DNA of 64,000 bases, from contig KB906767.1 of assembly GCA_000381625.1 (NCBI GenBank), forward strand, positions 5,013,357 through 5,077,356, given 5' to 3'. The stretch is from Bryobacterales bacterium KBS 96. GTDB taxonomy: Bacteria > Acidobacteriota > Terriglobia > Bryobacterales > Bryobacteraceae. The position numbers were made by a program, and so were the translations under genes. Below the pieces are notes generated by a model. The model saw only the letters and a program-made list of their open reading frames with translations. It was not told where the DNA came from and did no database searches. Below, piece by piece: positions 1 through 8,733 of the stretch (the stretch's first letter is position 1; the number at the start of each line of letters is the position of its first letter).

Positions 1-679
1 CTTGCAGGGCATCGGGGAAGGGAAATGGCAGATTCACGTTTGAAAACGTGTCGTTATTGTCGCCGCCGTCCAACAGATAATTGGTGCCGTTTGCCTGCCC
101 GCCTGCAATGGAAATCGTTGTGGAAGTATAGAAATTCTTGCTGCCGGACATGTCGCCTCCGGGGGCCGTGGCGGCCGCTCCCGAGAGCAGCACAAGGCTT
201 GTGGCTTGCCGCCCGTTGAGCGGCAGGTCATTGATGCGGCGCTCGTCGATCACCTGGGAAACCGAAGTGTCCTGTGTCTGCACCATTGAGGCGCTCGCTT
301 GCACCTCGACGTTTTCCGAAAGCGTTCCGAGTTGGAGCTGCACGTTTTGTTGAATCGAGTCGTTGACTTGCAATACGATTCCCGATTGCGTGTACCGCTT
401 GAATCCGTTGGCGTTCACCACGAGTTGATACGGCCCGACCGGCAAATTGGGCAGTGAGAAGCGGCCTTGTGCGTCGGTTGTTGTGGTGCGCGCGAGTTGC
501 TTATCGGTCTCCACCATGCGGACCGCCGCCCCCGCGATGCCGCTTCCGGTCGGATCGGTAACCTGACCGTTGACACTGGCGACTGCAACCGCTTGCGCGA
601 ACATGGCGGAAGCTGAGGTTAATAAAAGAACGATTGTTGCGATTCCAATCGCGAATCGCCGACGGTCTGCCCCCATCAT
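1..679 (-). CDS. Oar-like TonB-dependent receptor, N-terminal part (truncated by window edge)
   Basis: Open frame read on the minus strand from ATG at 679 and still open at base 1. After a signal peptide (charged MMGADRRR start, hydrophobic core, cut near AMFAQA) comes a carboxypeptidase-regulatory/CnaB-like beta domain with the usual GQVTDPTGSGIAGA and GRFSLPNLPVGPYQL segments at about residues 38-95. The plug follows, with DLPLNGRQ and NYLLDGGDNND. These are hallmarks of the large Oar-like receptors that Acidobacteria carry in many copies. They sit in the outer membrane and are thought to take up polymers or oligosaccharides with TonB. A GAGGTGA ribosome binding site precedes the start. A second in-frame ATG follows at once. 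The barrel lies outside the window. Confidence 0.9.
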   Translation of the reverse strand, partial: MMGADRRRFAIGIATIVLLLTSASAMFAQAVAVASVNGQVTDPTGSGIAGAAVRMVETDKQLARTTTTDAQGRFSLPNLPVGPYQLVVNANGFKRYTQSGIVLQVNDSIQQNVQLQLGTLSENVEVQASASMVQTQDTSVSQVIDERRINDLPLNGRQATSLVLLSGAAATAPGGDMSGSKNFYTSTTISIAGGQANGTNYLLDGGDNNDTFSNVNLPFPFPDALQ

Positions 680-733
680 CGTCGTCACCTCACCTGAGAA
701 AATTTCCCCTAGCTGGTTCAGAACTTTATCAGA

Positions 734-745
734 TGAACCGGTTCA
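734..745. promoter_or_regulatory. 12-bp perfect palindrome upstream of the receptor gene
   Basis: TGAACCGGTTCA is a perfect dyad 55 bases upstream of the receptor start. It resembles LacI-family operators built around a central CG. A further GGTTCAGAAC lies at 714-723. Which regulator binds is inference; no regulator gene is adjacent. Confidence 0.4.
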
Positions 746-1181
746 CCGCAAGAGAGCCTATTAGAAAATTATTGAGTAGAAGCGAAGCCGAAAGTACGTC
801 ACGTCGCGGCGCGGGCGAGTTTCTGTATCAGTTCATGAAGCGTTTTGGCCGCGCTGGAGCAAGCCGAACAGTTAGCGTGTGATCAAACTCGGACGGCCAA
901 TAACCGAATGGAAGCGGTTGCACTATCGTGCGTCCATGCTGCTTACGTGCGCCGTGACATGCCCTGTGATGAGATGGTCACCGCTTTTCAGGCGCGCTCG
1001 TTAGAAGCGAAGTGGCTTCCAGGCAAACCTGCTGTGACCGGCCGCATGTGAGTTCGCTAGCAAATGTAATCCACTTAGCCGCCAAGCCGCTCAAAATGGG
1101 CGCCGTCCCCATTTCCCGCGTTTGCTTCGTGGGGAAACATTGGAGTAAAGTTGATTCACCCACCGCGCTGATTCACCCGGC
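746..1181. other. Intergenic region, no gene seen
   Basis: Divergent upstream region of the receptor (minus) and the hybrid kinase (plus). Short frames here have no recognisable content. It presumably carries both promoters, but I see no convincing -35/-10 pair. Confidence 0.5.
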
Positions 1182-4100
1182 GTGCGCGAAGGCGATAACG
1201 CGGTTACAATTGAACAAGCTGTGGCCTTTACTCGTAAGGCGCGGCAGTTCTTCAATACGGAGCGTCGGATCGATTGGTGTGGCGCTCAACGGAAGCAACT
1301 GGCCCAACTCTTTGGCAACGGTATTGTTTTCATCTGCTTGCTTCTGGCGTGCGGCGGAAGCGCGACGCCGCGTGATATCCGGCCGGATACCGGAGGCGAT
1401 CCTCTCCCAACTCTGACGACTATTGCGGAAGTGCGGCACCTTCCCGCGGAGGAAGCACGGCGCAATTATCCGGTGCATCTCAAAGCGGTCGTCACCTATT
1501 TCGATCCGGCGCAGCCGAACTGGTTTTTGCATGACGCGACCGGCGGCATCTGGGTGCACTGGAACAGCACACTCCCTAAGCCTGTCGTGGGTCAGTTAGT
1601 CGATCTGGAGGGCATTAGCGTCGATACGGATTTCGCCCCGGATATCGATCGCCCACACTGGCGCGTCGTCGGAACCGCTCCCATGCCGAATGCCCATAAG
1701 GTCTCGTTCGCTCAAATGGCCAGCACCTCGGAAGACGCTCGTTGGGTGGAGGTCGAAGGCATCGTGCTATGGGCGGAATTTCAACACAGCCGGCCCAATG
1801 AACGTGTGCTTCGCTTAGGGCTCTCTGTTGCAGGCGGAGAAGTTACGGTACAGATGCCATGGGATGGCTCGCCCGTTCCCTCGACTCTGGTCGATTCCAA
1901 AGTGCTGATTCATGGAGTTTGCGGCGCTTCATTCACGGCAAAGCGGCAGCTTACCGGCATTGTTATCAGCACGCCCTCGCTTGACTATCTGAAGACCCTG
2001 GAACCCGCAAATAGCGATCTGTTCGATACGCCAGCGTCGGCAATCGGCGACCTGGGGACGTACAACTTCCATGGAACTGGCGGACGCCGTATCAAGTTGA
2101 GCGGCGTTGTAACGGCAAACGCTCTGGAGAATGGGTTCTATCTCTCCGACCCGAGTGGCAGCATTTATGTAGCGACGCGCCAGCCCGCCGGGGTACGCGC
2201 GGGCGATTGGATCGAGGCGCTTGGCTTTCCGGTCTATTTCGACTCGCGCATCAGGATACAGGACGCCACGTTTCGCAAAGTGGGAAGCGGCCCGCCGCCA
2301 CAGGCTCTAAAGATTACCCCGGCGCAAGCCATGACCGGCGAGCACGAGTCGCAACTGGTGACGCTCGATGGCCATGTGATCACTCATTCGATTTTCCCTC
2401 AGGAGCAGACACTCCTGATGCGGCAAGGTCAGGACATGTTCTCGGCGATTATGCCCGTAACGGCTCGATCAGGGAAGCCTTTTCCTGAGAACACCGTTCT
2501 ACGCCTCACCGGCATCTGCCTCGGCCAGACGGATATCTACGGGAAAGTCGTATCCTTCAAACTTCTGCTCCGCTCGCCTGGTGACATCCAGGTGATTCAA
2601 AGCGCGCCGTGGTGGAACCTGGGCAGGGCCTTCGGCCTGCTTGGTTTCCTGGCCGTGGCGATCGCGGGAGCGCTCGTCTGGGGCGGCGTGCTGCGTCGGC
2701 GCGTGAAGGCGCAGACTGAAGTGATTCGCACAACCCTCGAAGCGACCGCCGACGGCATCCTGGTGAATGACGCGCAGGATCGCATGGTCCACTTCAACCA
2801 GAAATTCGCGCAAATGTGGGACGTGCCCGAGTCGATTCTGCAATCCCGCGATGCGAGCGACTGCCGGCGGCACCTCATGACCAAGTTGAAAAATCCGGAT
2901 CAACTGATTCACGATATCGAGCTATCGATGAGCAACCCTAGCATGCCGGTCGACGACGTTCTGGAACTGAAGGACGGAAGAATGTTCGAATGGCACCTCG
3001 AAGTACAGCGCGTGACGGGAAAAGTTGTCGGCCGAGTGTCGGGCTTTCGCGATGTCTCCGATCGGAAACATGCCGAACTCGCGGCTCTCTCGCACTCACG
3101 TCTACAAGCCGTGATTGCTGCTCTGGGCGAGAGCGCGCTCGCGGAGAAGAACGTCAACGCCGTTCTGATGCAGGCCGCTACCGTCCTGGTTGAAAACCTG
3201 TCGGTCGATTGCTGCCGGTTTTGGGAATTTCAGCGTGAGAACGAATTCCTGCAAGTACGAGCCGCCGCTGGCCGGGGCGCGCAATTATCGAATGAGCCGC
3301 TCACCGTGCCTGCGTCTACGTTCGGAGAGGACTGGCTCTCCGGGCGAGTGCTGCTAGTCGCGGGGCCGCTCGCCGCGGCGCAAGAATTTATCGGTAATAT
3401 CGGAGCGACTGTCGCCAGCCAGGGCCAGGCGCTTGGAATTCTGGCGGTCTATACGCGTGAGAATCGCGAGTTCCAAGCCGACGAGAAACACTTTCTTCAG
3501 ACTGTTGCGAATGTGCTTGCGTCGGCGATAGATCGCAAGCGCTTCGAAGATGAATTAGAAGCAGCCGGCCGCGCTGCCGAAGTGGCGACCCGCGCTAAAA
3601 GCGACTTCCTCGCCACCATGAGCCACGAAATCCGGACCCCGATGAACGGAGTGATCGGTATGGCTTCCCTGCTGGCCGAAACGCCTTTAAGCGCCGAGCA
3701 ATCACAGTATCTCGACACCATCCGTTCCAGCGGGGAAGCGCTATTGACGGTCATCAACGACATTCTGGATTTCTCCAAAATCGAAGCGGGCAAGCTGGAA
3801 TTTGAACTCGTCGACTTCGGCCTATACGATCTCGCCGAGGAATGCCTCGATATGGTTGGACATCAGGCCAGGAGAAAGGGACTCGACCTGAGTTCCTCGA
3901 TCGACGATCGCATTCCGGAGACGATCGGCGGCGACCCGTCGCGTCTGCGGCAGATTTTGCTGAATCTGCTGTCGAATGCCGTGAAATTCACCGAGCATGG
4001 ATCGGTGGAACTCAGCCTGAAACTGCTGGATCGTTCCGACACGCAATGCCGGATTGCTTTTTCGGTCAGGGATACGGGAATCGGAATCCCGGTCGAAGCG

Positions 4101-5147
4101 CAGACCAGGTTATTTGAAAGCTTCACACAGGCCGATTCGTCCACCAGTCGCCGGTTTGGCGGCACGGGCCTGGGCTTGAGCATCACGAAAAAACTCGTCG
4201 AGATGATGGGCGGCAAAATCGGTTTGAACAGCGTTGTCGGCGAGGGATCGACGTTTTGGCTGACGATGGCGTTCCCCATAGGCGTCCAGAACAGCCTGGC
4301 GGAGATTCGAGCACGCCTCGGCGGCAAGAAAGTTCTCGTCGTGGACGACTCGCCCACCAATCGGATCGTCACACGGAGATACCTGGAGTGCGCCGGAGTC
4401 CTCGTCTCCGAAGCCGCCAATGGTTCCGATACGCTTGCCGCGCTTCTCTCAGCCACTCAGGAGGGCGCGCCTTACTCACTCGCGGTGCTCGACCTCTACA
4501 TGCCGAGCATGAATGGCCTCGCCCTGGCGCGCGCCATCCGTGGGCAGCAGCAGTCCCGGACGCTGCCTTTGTTGATGCTCGGCTCATCGCGTGAAGCTGA
4601 GATCGCCACCGAAGCTCGTGAGTTAGGCGTGGCCGGTTTTTTAATGAAACCGGTGCGGCGCACGCACTTGCTGCAAGCGGTCACGCGCGCGATGGATTGC
4701 GCATCGGGCGGCAAGGCGGCTTCCGAAACCCCAAGCGCGCAGCAGCAGGCCCGCGTGCTTCTGGTCGAAGATAATCAGGTAAACCAAAAGCTGGCTTTCC
4801 ATTTTTTGCAGAAGCTCAGTTGCAGAGCCGATCTGGCGGCAAATGGCTTCGAAGCGATCGAGATGTGCCAGCGTCAGCGCTATGACGTGATTTTGATGGA
4901 TTGCCAAATGCCGGAGATGGACGGCTATGCAGCAACTGGTCAAATACGCTGTTCCGTCGGACCGAATCGCAACACGCCGATAATCGCTCTGACGGCGAAT
5001 GCTCTCACGGAAGATCGTGAGCGGTGCCTGGCTGCCGGAATGAACGACTATATCGCCAAACCGATCCGGCGCGACCAACTCGCGGAAATGCTGCGCAGAT
5101 GGGTCGCGATCGAATTACCGGCTGCCGATATCGCGCCGACGGCGTGA
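1182..5147 (+). CDS. Hybrid sensor histidine kinase with two receiver domains
   Basis: About 1321 residues. A hydrophobic segment near residue 50 ([10 protein letters not shown]) suggests export of the N-terminus. Then come two or three OB-like sensory modules (about 75-460) with recurring '[17 protein letters not shown]', '[11 protein letters not shown]' type sequence, found in acidobacterial and verrucomicrobial kinases. A membrane helix lies at about 480-505, followed by PAS (515-625), GAF-like (640-785), HisKA with the H-box [15 protein letters not shown] and phospho-acceptor His815, HATPase (about 915-1035), and two receivers with phospho-acceptors Asp1104 ([11 protein letters not shown]) and Asp1240 ([12 protein letters not shown]). 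The architecture fits a multistep phosphorelay. No Hpt domain or regulator is adjacent. The GTG start is uncertain; GTG 1221 is an alternative. Confidence 0.93.
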   Translation: MREGDNAVTIEQAVAFTRKARQFFNTERRIDWCGAQRKQLAQLFGNGIVFICLLLACGGSATPRDIRPDTGGDPLPTLTTIAEVRHLPAEEARRNYPVHLKAVVTYFDPAQPNWFLHDATGGIWVHWNSTLPKPVVGQLVDLEGISVDTDFAPDIDRPHWRVVGTAPMPNAHKVSFAQMASTSEDARWVEVEGIVLWAEFQHSRPNERVLRLGLSVAGGEVTVQMPWDGSPVPSTLVDSKVLIHGVCGASFTAKRQLTGIVISTPSLDYLKTLEPANSDLFDTPASAIGDLGTYNFHGTGGRRIKLSGVVTANALENGFYLSDPSGSIYVATRQPAGVRAGDWIEALGFPVYFDSRIRIQDATFRKVGSGPPPQALKITPAQAMTGEHESQLVTLDGHVITHSIFPQEQTLLMRQGQDMFSAIMPVTARSGKPFPENTVLRLTGICLGQTDIYGKVVSFKLLLRSPGDIQVIQSAPWWNLGRAFGLLGFLAVAIAGALVWGGVLRRRVKAQTEVIRTTLEATADGILVNDAQDRMVHFNQKFAQMWDVPESILQSRDASDCRRHLMTKLKNPDQLIHDIELSMSNPSMPVDDVLELKDGRMFEWHLEVQRVTGKVVGRVSGFRDVSDRKHAELAALSHSRLQAVIAALGESALAEKNVNAVLMQAATVLVENLSVDCCRFWEFQRENEFLQVRAAAGRGAQLSNEPLTVPASTFGEDWLSGRVLLVAGPLAAAQEFIGNIGATVASQGQALGILAVYTRENREFQADEKHFLQTVANVLASAIDRKRFEDELEAAGRAAEVATRAKSDFLATMSHEIRTPMNGVIGMASLLAETPLSAEQSQYLDTIRSSGEALLTVINDILDFSKIEAGKLEFELVDFGLYDLAEECLDMVGHQARRKGLDLSSSIDDRIPETIGGDPSRLRQILLNLLSNAVKFTEHGSVELSLKLLDRSDTQCRIAFSVRDTGIGIPVEAQTRLFESFTQADSSTSRRFGGTGLGLSITKKLVEMMGGKIGLNSVVGEGSTFWLTMAFPIGVQNSLAEIRARLGGKKVLVVDDSPTNRIVTRRYLECAGVLVSEAANGSDTLAALLSATQEGAPYSLAVLDLYMPSMNGLALARAIRGQQQSRTLPLLMLGSSREAEIATEARELGVAGFLMKPVRRTHLLQAVTRAMDCASGGKAASETPSAQQQARVLLVEDNQVNQKLAFHFLQKLSCRADLAANGFEAIEMCQRQRYDVILMDCQMPEMDGYAATGQIRCSVGPNRNTPIIALTANALTEDRERCLAAGMNDYIAKPIRRDQLAEMLRRWVAIELPAADIAPTA

Positions 5148-5153
5148 GAGATC

Positions 5154-5771
5154 TCAGGTTTCCGCCATGAGCTTTGGCAGCACTTCGTCGCGCGACGTGA
5201 ATTGCACTCCTCGAACGCCCAGTCGCTCCGCGCCGCGAATGTTCTCGATGCGGTCGTCGAGGAATAGTATTTCTTCCGGACGCAGGCCCATGCCCGCGAG
5301 GCAATGCTCGTAGATCGCCGGTTCCGGTTTCACCGACTTCACTTCATACGAGAGCGTGAGATGCGCGAAGGGCGCGAAACCGTTGGTTTTGGCCTTCAAC
5401 ACTTCACCCAATTCCCGCGGCATGTTAGATAGAACTGCGATCTGCTTTCCACTCTGGCGAAGGGATTCCGCAAAGTCGTACACTCCCGAATCGAACTTCA
5501 GCCAGGACTGAACGTCGGCCTCGATGAGCCGCAAGATTTGCTGTGAATCGAGCGCCACGCCGCCACGGCGGGCAAGATCGTTCCAATAGTCTTCCGCTGT
5601 TGTCAATCCCCGGTCGTAGGCGAGACGGTCTGTCCAGTAGAGGTCGTGAAAAGCGCGCGCCGGCAGGCCCGCAATATTCGCCATGCCCGCCGAGTCGGCG
5701 ACAGTCTGATGAAATGCCAGCACGCCGCCGTAGTCGAAGATAACGCCGGAGTAACGATCAACGAGCGCCAT
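5154..5771 (-). CDS. HAD-family hydrolase (YihX-like)
   Basis: 205 residues. HAD motif I is FDYGGV with nucleophile Asp13; the second motif-I Asp is replaced by Gly, as in YihX-type HADs. Motif II is LSN, motif III Lys is in VKSVKPEP, and motif IV is FLDDR followed by the typical GAERLGVRGVQF end. Probably a phosphatase on a small sugar phosphate or nucleotide; the substrate cannot be read from sequence. Its start overlaps the end of the upstream glycosyltransferase by 14 bases, so the two are likely co-transcribed. Confidence 0.85.
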   Translation of the reverse strand: MALVDRYSGVIFDYGGVLAFHQTVADSAGMANIAGLPARAFHDLYWTDRLAYDRGLTTAEDYWNDLARRGGVALDSQQILRLIEADVQSWLKFDSGVYDFAESLRQSGKQIAVLSNMPRELGEVLKAKTNGFAPFAHLTLSYEVKSVKPEPAIYEHCLAGMGLRPEEILFLDDRIENIRGAERLGVRGVQFTSRDEVLPKLMAET

Positions 5772-6738
5772 CTGTCACCTGAGGCTCTTTGCGGCTGCGG
5801 ATCTCGCGTACGGCGTAAATGCGGCGGCCCTGGCTCTCGAAGTAAGTTCGTGTCAGAATCTCGCCGATCAGGCCCGTGGAAAACATCATGATGCCGCCGA
5901 TCCAGAGCAGTGCGCCTGCCACCAGCAGTGGCCCATGCTCAACGAAGATATCGTGCCCGATGAGCTTCTCAATTAGCATATAGAGCAAAACCATCGACCC
6001 GGAGCCGATGCCGCCCAATCCCCATTTACCGAAGAAATGCATGGGACTAGTCAGATACCGCAGAAGAAATTTGACCGTCAGAATGTCGAAGAACACTCGA
6101 AATGTACGACTTAGGCCGTAATGCGATTCGCCGCTCGGCCGCGGGATGTTTTTGATGGGAACTTCGGCGATCCGTGCGCCGTACTGGCTGGCGAGCGCCG
6201 GTATGAAGCGGTGCAGTTCGCCGTAAAGGTTAATCTCCTTCAGAATCTCGCTTCGGTATGCCTTGAAGGTCGTGCCGAAATCGTGCAATTCGACGCCTGA
6301 GGCCTTCTTCATCATCCAGTTGGCGATACGCGATGGCACTTTCCTTGTGATCGCGTTATCTACCCGCTCCCTGCGCCAACCGCTCGCGATGTCGTAGCCC
6401 TCGTCGATTTTTTCGAGAAGCAGTGGAATGTCGCCAGGATCGTGTTGCAGGTCGCCATCGAGGGAGACGATCACGTCGCCCGAGGCCTCGTCGAATCCCG
6501 CTGCAAGCGCCGCCGTCTGGCCGAAATTTCTGCGTAACCGCACGACCTTCAGGTGGTGGTCCGTTTCCACCAGGTTCGCGAGAAGATCGAAGCTGCGGTC
6601 CGTCGAGGCATCGTCGACAAAAATGATTTCATACGATCTGCGGAGCTGCTCCATGACTGTCGTTAAGCGATCATACAGCGGAAGTATCGCCGGTTCTTCG
6701 TTGTGAATGGGAATGACGATGGACAAGGTGGTGGGCAC
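5758..6738 (-). CDS. Family 2 glycosyltransferase, polyprenyl-phosphate type
   Basis: 326 residues from a GTG start. The GT-A domain opens with SIVIPIHNEE, then FVDDASTDRS and the metal-binding SLDGDLQHDP. Two C-terminal hydrophobic helices (GIGSGSMVLLYMLIEKL; LVAGALLWIGGIMMFSTGLIG) are followed by the conserved RTYFESQGRRIY end. This is the ArnC/DPM-like layout, which transfers a sugar from a nucleotide donor to undecaprenyl or dolichyl phosphate at the inner face of the membrane. First gene of a pair with the HAD hydrolase. Confidence 0.88.
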   Translation of the reverse strand: MPTTLSIVIPIHNEEPAILPLYDRLTTVMEQLRRSYEIIFVDDASTDRSFDLLANLVETDHHLKVVRLRRNFGQTAALAAGFDEASGDVIVSLDGDLQHDPGDIPLLLEKIDEGYDIASGWRRERVDNAITRKVPSRIANWMMKKASGVELHDFGTTFKAYRSEILKEINLYGELHRFIPALASQYGARIAEVPIKNIPRPSGESHYGLSRTFRVFFDILTVKFLLRYLTSPMHFFGKWGLGGIGSGSMVLLYMLIEKLIGHDIFVEHGPLLVAGALLWIGGIMMFSTGLIGEILTRTYFESQGRRIYAVREIRSRKEPQVTDGAR

Positions 6739-6809
6739 GTTCTCAGTTTAGCGAAAAATCTTGCGTTCGCTTGACGAGATACTAGCGAAAACCCGGCGAA
6801 TGTCGAACG

Positions 6810-6846
6810 AAAATAGAAAGCGGAGTGGCCAACTGGCCAACTCCGC
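6810..6846 (-). terminator. Rho-independent terminator of the ferritin-like gene
   Basis: On the minus strand a GCGGAGT ... ACTCCGC stem (6820-6846), with an inner GGCC/GGCC pairing, is followed by TTTCTATTTT. It lies about 50 bases past the stop of the YciE/YciF-type gene. Confidence 0.75.
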
Positions 6847-6898
6847 CGCATGCAATTGACCGGCGCCGCGACCTTGCGAATTACGACCGGCGAAAAGC

Positions 6899-7408
6899 TT
6901 ACGCCATCGCTTTAACGTTGACCTGTTGCTCAGCGATCTGGGTCAGCAGTTTATCGGTTGCTGATTCTTCCTGGAGAGTCGTTTGCAGGAGATCGGCTAT
7001 ATCGCTATATCCCAGGCGCTGTGAAAATGTTCGCGCGCTGCCATATCCGGAGATCTCATAATGCTCGACTCGTTGAGCGGCCGCGATGAGCGCGGCGTCC
7101 TTGACGGATGGATCCCCCTTGGCGTGGATCACCTGCTCCCCTTCGCTTATGAGGCCCTTCATCGCTTGGCATGTCTCGTGTCCGGGGGTACGACCCAGCC
7201 TCCGAAACGCGACATCCAGCCGGCCAATGTGATCTCTCGTCTGTTGTAAGTGGGTGGTGAAAGCATTCCGCAGAGAGCCGGACGATGCCGCTTCCGCCAT
7301 CTTCGGCAACGCGTCAGTCAGGCGCTTTTCCGCATCGTATAAGTCTTCCAATTGATTCACCAGAAGATCTTCCATTGAATTAAATTCCGTCGTCGAGAAT
7401 ATTCCCAT
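6899..7408 (-). CDS. YciE/YciF ferritin-like protein (DUF892)
   Basis: 169 residues. A four-helix ferritin-like fold with the DUF892 pattern: NQLEDLYDAEKRL at the start, HLQQTRDHIGRL, VEHYEISGYGSA and QEESATDKLL, giving the Glu/His residues of a di-iron site. Family members are induced by stress in enterobacteria; the reaction is not known. The start is set at ATG 7408 because an AAGGAG site sits seven bases upstream; the longer frame to 7471 has no such signal and an unrelated-looking extension. Followed by its own terminator. Confidence 0.9.
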   Translation of the reverse strand: MGIFSTTEFNSMEDLLVNQLEDLYDAEKRLTDALPKMAEAASSGSLRNAFTTHLQQTRDHIGRLDVAFRRLGRTPGHETCQAMKGLISEGEQVIHAKGDPSVKDAALIAAAQRVEHYEISGYGSARTFSQRLGYSDIADLLQTTLQEESATDKLLTQIAEQQVNVKAMA

Positions 7409-7549
7409 GTGTTTGCTCCTTGGAGGGGCCTGACAAAGACGCCGAATGGCGCCCTCCTCAGATCTAGACACGGCTCCGATGCGGCCTATCTCCCGGCAAT
7501 TTTGCTGGCTTGCACGTTGAGTGTTTGGCAGTGGACTGCGACGAAAAGT

Positions 7550-8665
7550 TCACTTGGTTGCTTCGCGCGCAAATACCAGAAATTTCGCAGCATCTTCACG
7601 CTTGAAATCGAGACCGAGCCCAGGGCTCGCAAAATCGGGAGAGAGCATGCCGTCCTTCGGTTTTGGCGCTCCGTCGAACAGCATGTGCTCAATCCGACCG
7701 TGATCGTGGAAATATTCGAGATTCATGCAGTTCGGAGCCGCGCAGCAAAGGTGAACATGCAGCGACGGAGAGGTATGCGCCGAGAAAGGAATATGGGCCG
7801 CATCGCACAGGGCCGCGGCCTCCAGGAACGCGGTCACGCCACATCGCGTTGCATCGCTTTGCAAGACATCAACGGATGAACGATCCACCATGCGACGAAA
7901 GTAGGTGATGTCGTAGCCATACTCGCCTGCCGCGATGCGCATGCCGGCAGGCGCGCGCCGTGAAATTTCGCAAAGGCCATCGAGATCGTCCGAAGTAACC
8001 GGCTCCTCGAACCAGGTGACTCCCTGGCCGGCAAAAGCTTCTGCCATCGCAATCGCCTGTTTTCGCATATAGGCGCCGTTGGCGTCGACGAACAACTCGC
8101 ATGTATTCCCAATTGCCGCTCGGGCCGCCTTGACGCGCTCCGGATCTCGATCCGGATGCCTGCCTATCTTCATCTTCACCGCTGAAAAGCCTTGTGCCGA
8201 CCATTTGCCTAACTGTTCCTGTAAGGTTTCGATCGAATAAGAAGTGAATCCACCACTGCCATAAGCGACCACTTCCCGGCGGTAGGCGCCCAGCAGCGTC
8301 GCGAGCGGTACATCAAGCAGCCTGGCCTTCAGATCCCAAAGCGCGGCTTCGATGGCCGCGATCGCCGTGGAAGCAATTCCGGGTCTGCCGGCATTCCGAA
8401 CGCTCCGCTCCAACTTCGACACGATAAAGGGAACCGCCATTGGATCTTGCCCGACGATCTGGCTCGCTAGTTTGTGAGCGGCCAGAAATGCCGCCGAAGA
8501 ATCCGCATAACTGTAGCCCAGTGCGGCGATGTCTCCGCATTTCAAATCGACCAGAACGAGGGTGGTGTCGTTCCATTCGATTGTTCCATCGGATTCCGGC
8601 TTATCCGTGGGAATGGTATATGCGGTTACTGCGACCTGGCGAATTGTCGGATAGGGATTCCCCAT
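7550..8665 (-). CDS. Mandelate racemase/muconate lactonizing enzyme family protein
   Basis: 371 residues. Enolase-superfamily capping domain (1-125) and TIM barrel. Catalytic VKMKIG places Lys164 and Lys166. Metal ligands are Asp194 (VDANG), Glu220 (FEEP) and Glu248 (AAGE), and the general base candidate is His297 (SAHTSP). The KxK plus His pair is typical of the mandelate racemase/sugar-acid dehydratase subgroup. The substrate is probably an acid sugar or related carboxylate. Located downstream of the ThDP enzyme with 68 bases between, including a palindrome. Confidence 0.88.
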   Translation of the reverse strand: MGNPYPTIRQVAVTAYTIPTDKPESDGTIEWNDTTLVLVDLKCGDIAALGYSYADSSAAFLAAHKLASQIVGQDPMAVPFIVSKLERSVRNAGRPGIASTAIAAIEAALWDLKARLLDVPLATLLGAYRREVVAYGSGGFTSYSIETLQEQLGKWSAQGFSAVKMKIGRHPDRDPERVKAARAAIGNTCELFVDANGAYMRKQAIAMAEAFAGQGVTWFEEPVTSDDLDGLCEISRRAPAGMRIAAGEYGYDITYFRRMVDRSSVDVLQSDATRCGVTAFLEAAALCDAAHIPFSAHTSPSLHVHLCCAAPNCMNLEYFHDHGRIEHMLFDGAPKPKDGMLSPDFASPGLGLDFKREDAAKFLVFAREATK

Positions 8666-8710
8666 CGCAATCTCAAAAAATCTACAGGTGCGATTCGTAA
8701 TCCGTTGTAG

Positions 8711-8730
8711 GGGCGAGGCATGCCTCGCCC
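8711..8730. repeat. 20-bp perfect palindrome, copy 1
   Basis: GGGCGAGGCATGCCTCGCCC is a perfect dyad just past the stop of the ThDP enzyme. An identical copy lies at 37971-37990, also past a minus-strand gene. Both are followed by a GCTTA tail. Probably a dispersed REP-like element or a terminator stem without a T tract. Confidence 0.7.
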
Positions 8731-8733
8731 TGC

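Noticed and set aside
1012-1416. Plus-strand frame before and into the kinase gene
   Set aside because: Overlaps the kinase reading frame, no ribosome binding site and no recognisable content.
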